Positions 62,801-64,000 of a stretch of DNA of 64,000 nucleotides are shown here, piece by piece. This DNA is from Siphonodentalium dalli. Its lineage: Eukaryota > Mollusca > Scaphopoda > Gadilida > Siphonodentaliidae. The stretch lies in assembly GCA_032622095.1 (NCBI GenBank), contig CP136066.1:228164961-228228960 (forward strand), read 5' to 3'. The first letter of the stretch is position 1. Each line of letters opens with the position of its first letter. A program made the position numbers and the translations under genes. The notes below the pieces were generated by a model that worked only from the letters and a program-made list of their open reading frames with translations, was not told the origin of the DNA and did no database searches.

Positions 62801-64000
62801 GGGGAGACAGTACTTTACATTATGTATGATGGCAGTGGTCAGACCAGTATAGCGGGGAGACAGTACTTTACATTATGTATGGTGGCAGTGGTCAGACCAG
62901 TATAGCGGGGAGACAGTACTTTACATTATGTATGTGATGGCAGTGGTCAGACCAGTATAGCGGGGAGACAGTACTTTACATTATGTATGTGATGGCAGTG
63001 GTCAGACCAGTATAGCGGGGAGACAGTACTTTACATTATGTATGATGGCAGTGGTCAGACCAGTATAGCGGGGAGACAGTACTTTACATTATGTATGTGA
63101 TGGCAGTGGTCAGACCAGTATAGCGGGGAGACAGTACTTTACATTATGTATGATGGCAGTGGTCAGACCAGTATAGCGGGGAGACAGTACTTTACATTAT
63201 GTATGATGGCAGTGGTCAGACCAGTGTAGCGGGGAGACAGTACTTTACATTATGTATGTGATGGCAGTGGTCAGACCAGTGTAGCGGGGAGACAGTACTT
63301 TACATTATGTATGTTGGCAGTGGTCAGACCAGTATAGCGGGGAGACAGTACTTTACATTATGTATGATGGCAGTGGTCAGACCAGTGTAGCGGGGAGACA
63401 GTACTTTACATTATGTATGTGATGACAGTGGTCAGACCAGTATAGCGGGGAGACAGTACTTTACATTATGTATGTGGTGGCAGTGGTCAGACCAGTATAG
63501 CGGGGAGACAGTACTTTACATTATGTATGGTGGCAGTGGTCAGACCAGTATAGCGGGGAGACAGTACTTTACATTATGTATGTGATGGCAGTGGTCAGAC
63601 CAGTATAGCGGGGAGACAGTACTTTACATTATGTATGTGATGACAGTGGTCAGACCAGTATAGCGGGGAGACAGTACTTTACATTATGTATGGTGGCAGT
63701 GGTCAGACCAGTATAGCGGGGAGACAGTACTTTACATTATGTATGGTGGCAGTGGTCAGACCAGTGTAGCGAGGAGACAGTACTTTACATTATGTATGGT
63801 GGCAGTGGTCAGACCAGTGTAGCGAGGAGACAGTACTTTACATTATGTATGGTGGCAGTGGTCAGACCAGTGTAGCGAGGAGACAGTACTTTACATTATG
63901 TATGGTGGCAGTGGTCAGACCAGTGTAGTGAGGAGACAGTACTTTACATTATGTATGGTGGCAGTGGTCAGACCAGTGTAGTGAGGAGACAGTACTTTAC
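53881..64000 (+). repeat. Array 2 distal block, rich in accagtatagcgg and atgatgacag variants
   Basis: Mainly 53-bp units. The variant accagtatagcgg, sporadic earlier, becomes frequent from about 57 kb, often with gtcagatcagtatag (58.6-60.8 kb). gtgatcagaccag units cluster near 60.9-61.9 kb. From about 63.66 kb all units carry tatggtggcag. The array reaches the window end without a boundary. Confidence 0.85.

Larger units (their letters stand above)
21439..64000 (+). repeat. Satellite array 2, 55/53-bp monomer (about 780 copies)
   Basis: Head-to-tail units contain gatggcagtggtcagacc, agtgtagcggggagacag and tactttacattatgtat, plus an optional gt. The common unit is 55 bp; a 53-bp form lacks the gt dinucleotide. 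The consensus has 18 G and 8 C. All units are in one orientation and the array continues past the window end. It is unrelated in sequence to array 1. Recurrent variants (gcgagg, gtgagg or gcgggg; agtac or agaac or ataac; tatgtaagtg, tatgtatttg, tatgtatgtg or tatgtatgatg) give the higher-order structure listed below. It encodes nothing recognisable. Confidence 0.97.

Noticed and set aside
5338-64000. CRISPR array
   Set aside because: Units are contiguous satellite monomers with no unique spacers between repeats, and the window is eukaryotic.
21439-64000. G-quadruplex array, because each unit may contain gcgggg
   Set aside because: There is only one run of four G per 53-55 bp, so loops would be far beyond the usual limit.
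21439-64000. Centromere call from a CENP-B-like box
   Set aside because: I looked for the box core in the gtagcggggagac block and it does not match. Centromere identity cannot be read from sequence alone here.
5338-64000. A coding tandem-repeat protein (silk- or adhesive-like)
   Set aside because: Neither 68, 55 nor 53 is divisible by three, frames shift every unit and stops recur, so no long repeat protein is possible.

Overview
The window is eukaryotic, non-genic and dominated by satellite DNA. It holds no convincing host protein-coding gene, no rRNA or tRNA and no CRISPR array. The repeat content (a decayed LINE with a short-motif 3' tail, palindromic MITEs with TA or TTAA flanks, an 'attggccgagttatgag'-type palindrome, and the frequent 'acatgta' motif) suggests a marine invertebrate. 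A mollusc, possibly a bivalve, is my best guess, by inference only.

Layout. (1) 1-1246: AT-rich non-coding DNA with a weak hairpin and a cluster of tagccatc/gatggcta motifs. (2) About 1247-4551: one non-LTR retrotransposon of the CR1/L2/Jockey type, apparently 5'-truncated. It has an AP-like endonuclease, a reverse transcriptase and a conserved C-terminal tail. The reading frame is broken by about five frameshifts. The 3' UTR has a C-rich tract (G-quadruplex-capable on the minus strand), a near-perfect hairpin and a (tttgag)n tail. (3) 4552-5337: unassigned. (4) 5338-18308: a satellite of 68-bp monomers (about 190 units). It contains four tandem copies of a 2929-bp higher-order repeat, flanked by more diverged monomers, and it ends at a partial inverted monomer. 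(5) 18341-21338: a 3-kb island of palindromic or terminal-inverted-repeat DNA elements. These are a TTAA-flanked element, a 467-bp foldback, two copies of a TA-flanked palindromic MITE, a 137-bp GC-centred palindrome and a 20/22-bp alternating tandem repeat. (6) 21339-21438: exactly 100 N, an assembly gap of unknown true size. (7) 21439-64000: a second, unrelated satellite of 55/53-bp units (about 780 units) that runs off the end. It has tandem segmental duplications at several scales (about 0.49, 0.54, 0.60, 1.35, 2.47, 3.0 and 4.63 kb) and a strong, constant G-over-C strand skew.

Nothing here works together as a pathway. The coherent story is structural: two satellite arrays shaped by repeated unequal exchange or amplification, separated by a nest of hairpin-forming mobile elements, as expected in heterochromatin. 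The most interesting material is the multi-scale higher-order structure, whose copy relationships can be read from shared variants, and the head-to-head end of the first array.
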